Shown: positions 60,412 through 64,000 of the stretch, piece after piece | How the letters are laid out: the number at the start of each line of letters is the position of its first letter | Numbering within the stretch: position 1 is the stretch's first letter | NCBI RefSeq assembly: GCF_000372645.1 | Contig: NZ_APMP01000006.1 | Span: 62,001-126,000 of the forward strand | Direction of reading: 5' to 3' | From: Caulobacter vibrioides OR37 | GTDB taxonomy: Bacteria; Pseudomonadota; Alphaproteobacteria; Caulobacterales; Caulobacteraceae | DNA: 64,000 bases | Position numbers and translations under genes: made by a program | The notes under the pieces: generated by a model | Database searches by the model: none | What the model was told of the DNA's origin: nothing | What the model saw: only the letters and a program-made list of their open reading frames with translations

Positions 60412-63153
60412 TTAGAACTTCGCGCGAACGCCGACCGCGTAGCGCGGACCGGTCTCGACGAGGCTCAGGAACTGGTTGGCGTAGAGGCCATAGGTCTGGG
60501 TCTTGGCGTCGTTGAGGTTGGTGCCCTCGACGAAGACCGAGAAGTTGTCGTTGATCTGGTAGGTCGCCTGGGCGTCGAACTGACCGGCGGTCTTGGTGTA
60601 GATCGGCAGACCGCCCGTCGAGTTGGACTGGGTCGACAGGAAGCCGTCGCGGTGGTTGTAGGCCACGCGCACCTCGATCGGACCCTTGGCGTAGAACAGC
60701 ACCGCGTTCTGGCTGTTGCCCAGGCCTTCCAGGGCGAAGCCGGAGTCGTTGGCGCTGGACTTCACGAAGGTGGCGTTCAGAGTCACGCCCAGACCGTCGA
60801 ACGGCGCGGGCAGGTAGTCCATGGTGTGCTGGAAGCCGACTTCCAGGCCGTAGACGTTGGCGCTGCCGACGTTGCGCGGACGGCTGACATTGAAGGTCGC
60901 CTTGCCGCCCGAGAACGCCGCCAGATTGGCCGAGTTGCTGATCGTGAACACTTCCGGCGCGCTGCTGACGACGATGAAATCGTCAAGCTTCTTGTAGAAG
61001 GCGCCGACCGTGAAGAAGCCCGACTTCTGATAGTACCACTCGTAGGAGACGTCGAAGTTGGTCGACTTGTAGGGCTTCAGGTCCGGATTGCCGCCGCTGG
61101 CCGACAGGTTGCCTGGGCGGGTCGAGATCAGGTTCAGCTGCGGCGCCAGATCGGTCAGGTTGGGACGCGTCACCGTCTTGGAGGCGGCGAAGCGCGCGAC
61201 CATGTCGTCACGCAGGTCCATCTTGACGTTCAGGCTGGGCAGGAAGTCGTCATAGCTCGAGGACTTCGACACCGGCGAGGAACCGGTCAGGGCCGCGTTG
61301 TACAGCGTGCTGTCGCCGGCGATCGGCGTCAGATCCAGCAGGGTCTGGGTCTGGCCGCTGGAGGTCAGCTGGGTGTGGACATAGCGCACGCCCAGCGTCG
61401 CGCTGGTGGGCAAGCCGCCGATATCGCCCGCGAAGTCGGCCTGGATGTAGCCGCCCGCGACCTTCTCATGCACGTTGTAGGAGCTGGACTGCGGCGTGGC
61501 GGCGAAGCCGTTGGTCTTCTGCAGGGCGGCATAGGACGTGCCGACCGGCTGGCCCTTGACCACGTCCTCGGCGTTGGCGGCCGCCTGGCTTTCTAGGAAC
61601 TTGAAATAGTCCTCGGAATTGAAGCTCAGCCATTGGCGCGGGAAGTTGCCGCCCTCGCCGTCCAGGAAGCCGCTGGGGGCGAAGCTCTTCAGCAGGCCCG
61701 CCGGCACGGAGACGCCGTAGCCGCAATAGGTGCACCAGATGTCCGAGCTGGACTGCACCAGCTGGTTGGTCTTCTTGCGATCGGTGTAGATGCCGCCGAC
61801 GCGGACGGCCGTGAAGTGTTCGTAGTCGGTCTTGAAGGTCGCATCGAGGCGGTTCTCATAGACCTCCTCGCCGTAGTTCGAACCCTGGCGGGTAGCGAAG
61901 TGGGCCTTACCCACCGCGTTCGGGTCCGAATAGCTCTTGCCCGTCGTCAGGGTGGGCAGGCCGCCGGCGGTGTTGTCGAAGTGGACGGTGTTCGGGATGC
62001 CGACGACGGCGAAGATCTCGTTGCCGCCGTTGTTGTTCTCGGCCTTGGACCACGAGCTGTCGAACTTGACGTTGATCAGGTCGGTCGGATTCCAGTCGGC
62101 GTTGAAGCCCAGCGCCTTCAGGTTCGTCGGGCGGTTGAACGTCCGCGAGACGAAGTCGGAGTGGGCGTCGGCGTTCTGGTCGAAGGCCACCACCGTCTTG
62201 TTGGAGTCCAGCTTCACGTTGCTGATGCTGCCCGGCGAGAAGTAGTGCCCGACCTGGCTGGTGTTCGATTTGACGGTGAACTTGTTGTAGATGCCGTCGA
62301 CCGTGAAGGTCAGGTTGTCCGTGGCGCGATACTGAACCGTGCCCGTGACCGAAGTGCGCTTGCGATCCTCGGTGTCGGAATACTGGTTATAGTCCTGCGG
62401 CATGTAGACGGTCTGCCCGCCGACCGACGTGGCGTAGTAGCCGCTGGTGTTGGCGGAATCGATCCGCGCCTTGCGCTCTTGGAATGAAACCGAGCCCAGC
62501 ACGCCCAGGCGGCCGTCCATGAAGGTGTTGCTATACAGGCCGAAGAGGTTCGGCGAGGCCTTGCCCGACAGATCCTCGTAATTGCCCTGGGCCGATAGGA
62601 CGATGCGCTGGCCCTTGCTGTCGAACGGGCGAGCGGTCTTCAGATTGATGGTCGAACCGATGCCGCCTTCCTGCAGCGCAGAATTGGTCGTCTTGTAGAC
62701 GTCGGCGCCCGAAATCAGCTCGGCGGGCAGCATGTCGAAGCTGAACTGGCGACCGGGGTTTTCGGTGGCAAGGGTGCGGCCGTTCAGCAGCAGCTCGTTG
62801 AACGACGGTCCAAAGCCGCGGACCGTGACGAAACGGCCTTCGCCGCCGCTACGATCGATCGAGACGCCGGTGATGCGCTGCAGCGACTCGGCGACATTGG
62901 TGTCGGGGAACTTGCCCAGGTCTTCCGAGGCGATCGAGTCGACGATCACCGACGAGTTGCGCTTGACGTCGATGGAACGGTTCAGGCTGCCGCGCAGGCC
63001 CGTGACGACGACTTCCTCGACCGTGGTGTCTTGCGAGGGCGCGGTTTGCGCCTGGGCGGCGCCGGCCAGCATGGCCAGGCCAATCGCGCTGGCGCCCATC
63101 ATCAGCTTAAGGCCAAGGGTGCGGCTCCGACCGCCGTCGCTCTTGCAGATCAT
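60412..63153 (-). CDS. TonB-dependent receptor
   Basis: The 913-residue protein starts ATG with GGAGGGAACA in front. A signal peptide (LKLMMGASAIGLAMLAGAAQ, cleaved at AQA) is followed by a TonB-box-like EEVVVTGLRG, then the plug domain (SIASEDLGKFPDTNVAESLQ, then RITGVSIDR; LLLNGRTLATENPGRQFSFD; MLPAELISGADVYKT) and a 22-stranded barrel ending LVETGPRYAVGVRAKF. The plug pattern fits the large receptor subfamily of Caulobacter that imports carbohydrates. It lies beside the alpha- and beta-galactosidase genes, so oligosaccharides containing galactose are the probable substrate. It is likely energised by ExbBD-TonB. A DeoR regulator gene follows upstream. Confidence 0.95.
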   Translation of the reverse strand: MICKSDGGRSRTLGLKLMMGASAIGLAMLAGAAQAQTAPSQDTTVEEVVVTGLRGSLNRSIDVKRNSSVIVDSIASEDLGKFPDTNVAESLQRITGVSIDRSGGEGRFVTVRGFGPSFNELLLNGRTLATENPGRQFSFDMLPAELISGADVYKTTNSALQEGGIGSTINLKTARPFDSKGQRIVLSAQGNYEDLSGKASPNLFGLYSNTFMDGRLGVLGSVSFQERKARIDSANTSGYYATSVGGQTVYMPQDYNQYSDTEDRKRTSVTGTVQYRATDNLTFTVDGIYNKFTVKSNTSQVGHYFSPGSISNVKLDSNKTVVAFDQNADAHSDFVSRTFNRPTNLKALGFNADWNPTDLINVKFDSSWSKAENNNGGNEIFAVVGIPNTVHFDNTAGGLPTLTTGKSYSDPNAVGKAHFATRQGSNYGEEVYENRLDATFKTDYEHFTAVRVGGIYTDRKKTNQLVQSSSDIWCTYCGYGVSVPAGLLKSFAPSGFLDGEGGNFPRQWLSFNSEDYFKFLESQAAANAEDVVKGQPVGTSYAALQKTNGFAATPQSSSYNVHEKVAGGYIQADFAGDIGGLPTSATLGVRYVHTQLTSSGQTQTLLDLTPIAGDSTLYNAALTGSSPVSKSSSYDDFLPSLNVKMDLRDDMVARFAASKTVTRPNLTDLAPQLNLISTRPGNLSASGGNPDLKPYKSTNFDVSYEWYYQKSGFFTVGAFYKKLDDFIVVSSAPEVFTISNSANLAAFSGGKATFNVSRPRNVGSANVYGLEVGFQHTMDYLPAPFDGLGVTLNATFVKSSANDSGFALEGLGNSQNAVLFYAKGPIEVRVAYNHRDGFLSTQSNSTGGLPIYTKTAGQFDAQATYQINDNFSVFVEGTNLNDAKTQTYGLYANQFLSLVETGPRYAVGVRAKF

Positions 63154-63408
63154 TGTTCCCTCCAGAATGCGGAAAGGTCGCCTCGGCGCGGCCGTGCGAT
63201 CTCATTCTTCGCGCCGCGTTGGCGGTGCATTAAAATGATAAATCACAGGAATGACGATCGAGCAAATGATCTTTCGTTTGCGTTGCGAATTTGGCGCGCG
63301 GCGAAAGCAGCGCGCCGCGAGGGTCAAGGGTTCTGAAACAAGGGGATGCGCCGGGAAAAGGTTGAACGCCGGATAGGCGTCGGACGCGTCGGCACGGCCG
63401 GATTGAAT
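63154..63408. other. Intergenic region upstream of the TonB-dependent receptor
   Basis: This region of about 250 bases separates the receptor start from the 3' end of the DeoR gene and has no ORF with support. It carries TTTCGTTT at 63272-63279, the sort of core seen in DeoR-family operators, and GGCGCGC (63293-63299) paired with GCGCGCC (63310-63316). It likely contains the receptor promoter and a regulator site. I see no gene. Confidence 0.4.
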
Positions 63409-64000
63409 CTAGAGCGACGGATTCGGCGCGGCCTCGATGACCCGAACGCCGCGGGCCTTGCATTTAGCGGCCAGGTCGGGGCTTTCCAGCCGGTCGGTGA
63501 CGAAGACGTGGACGTCGCCGATATGGCCGATCCGCACGGGCGCCGGACGCCCCAACTTCTGACTGTCGGCGACCAGGATCACCCGGCGGGAGCTCTGGAT
63601 GATGGTCTGAGAGACCTGAACCTCGTTGATGTCGAAGTCCAGCAGCGAGCCGTCCTCATCCATGGCCGAGGCGCCGATGATGGCGAAATCGACCTTGAAG
63701 TTGCGGATGAAGTCGACCGCGAAAGCGCCGACCGAGGCGCGGTCGGCGCTGCGCACGCGCCCGCCCACCACGATGACCTCGATGCCCGGCGACGGGGCCA
63801 GGATGTCCACGACATTGAGATTGTTGGTGATTACCAACAGGCCCGACCTCCCCGCCAGCGCGCGGGCCACCTCCTCGGTCGTGGTGCCGATATTGATGAA
63901 CAACGAAGCCTGCTCGGGAATCAGGGCCGCCGCCGCCGCGCCGATCGCCTCCTTGGCCTCGCGGGCCAGGACGCGACGCGCCTCGTATTCCAGATTGTCG
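63409..64000 (-). CDS. DeoR-family transcriptional regulator (5' part outside window)
   Basis: The C-terminal 196 codons are present; the start and helix-turn-helix lie beyond 64000. The visible part is the DeoR C-terminal sensor domain: IPEQASLFINIGTTTEEVAR, LLVITNNLNVVDILA, IEVIVVGGRVRSADRASVGA, DFAIIGASAMDEDGSLLDFD and VILVADSQKLGRPAPVRIGH. These are phosphosugar-binding motifs of the ribose-isomerase-like fold. Such proteins repress sugar genes and respond to a phosphorylated intermediate. Its position next to the receptor and galactosidase genes suggests that it controls this locus. Confidence 0.93.
   Translation of the reverse strand, partial: DNLEYEARRVLAREAKEAIGAAAAALIPEQASLFINIGTTTEEVARALAGRSGLLVITNNLNVVDILAPSPGIEVIVVGGRVRSADRASVGAFAVDFIRNFKVDFAIIGASAMDEDGSLLDFDINEVQVSQTIIQSSRRVILVADSQKLGRPAPVRIGHIGDVHVFVTDRLESPDLAAKCKARGVRVIEAAPNPSL

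Overview
The window reads as chromosomal DNA of a Caulobacter-like alphaproteobacterium (Caulobacterales). The grounds are very high GC with dense coding, TonB-dependent uptake genes, the alphaproteobacterial cluster murA-DUF2948-hisD-UPF0262-phosphatase-infA-maf-RNase E/G-like-yacG, a DUF2336 protein, a TTAA-N7-TTAA (CtrA-type) site, a tRNA-His lacking the usual extra 5' G, and a sigma-E/ChrR photooxidative-stress cluster with an FeS-type photolyase. No phage, insertion sequence, CRISPR array or rRNA was seen.

Layout. 1-7 kb holds regulators and metabolism: a partial GntR regulator, a small Cys protein with a TTG start, a GST-like protein, a WYL regulator, a secreted esterase, a SpoU-type RNA methyltransferase, and a divergent MFS transporter/LacI pair. 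7-19.4 kb holds a soluble globin-coupled chemoreceptor, a four-gene Mla-type lipid ABC transporter (permease with STAS domain, ATPase, MCE protein, lipoprotein), a NUDIX hydrolase, a DUF2336 protein, a hybrid kinase, a CoA transferase, a lytic transglycosylase with a palindromic CtrA-type box, and an orphan TonB. 19.4-29 kb holds an acyl-CoA dehydrogenase, a FAD amine oxidase, an XRE regulator, an HU protein, a radical-SAM/UdgX repair pair, and an operon of YfiR, a CHASE8-like hybrid kinase and a hemerythrin protein. 29-40 kb holds tRNA-His, exbB-exbD-tonB, tRNA-Phe, the housekeeping cluster, tRNA-Thr and a Crp/Fnr regulator.

40.3-42.3 kb is the oddest stretch. One long ORF joins a hemerythrin domain to a charged repeat protein (YGRF and GDSEGH units), with a perfect Shine-Dalgarno and ATG at the junction. 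42.5-49.2 kb is a compact sigma-E/ChrR island: sigE-chrR, lipocalin-photolyase and a four-gene membrane-lipid operon. 49.3-53.2 kb is tesA divergent from a YbbA/YbbP-type exporter.

53.2-64 kb is a galactoside-utilisation locus: outer-membrane TonB-dependent receptor, GH36 alpha-galactosidase, GH42 beta-galactosidase, a lipase-like hydrolase, a sodium/solute symporter and a partial DeoR regulator. The inferred flow is receptor import powered by the ExbBD-TonB genes at 29-31 kb, hydrolysis by GH36/GH42, and inner-membrane uptake by the symporter.

The best candidates for less-described biology are the hemerythrin/GDSEGH fusion, the YfiR-CHASE8 kinase-hemerythrin operon, the UdgX/radical-SAM pair, and a ChrR homologue that lacks the two cysteines of its N-terminal zinc site.
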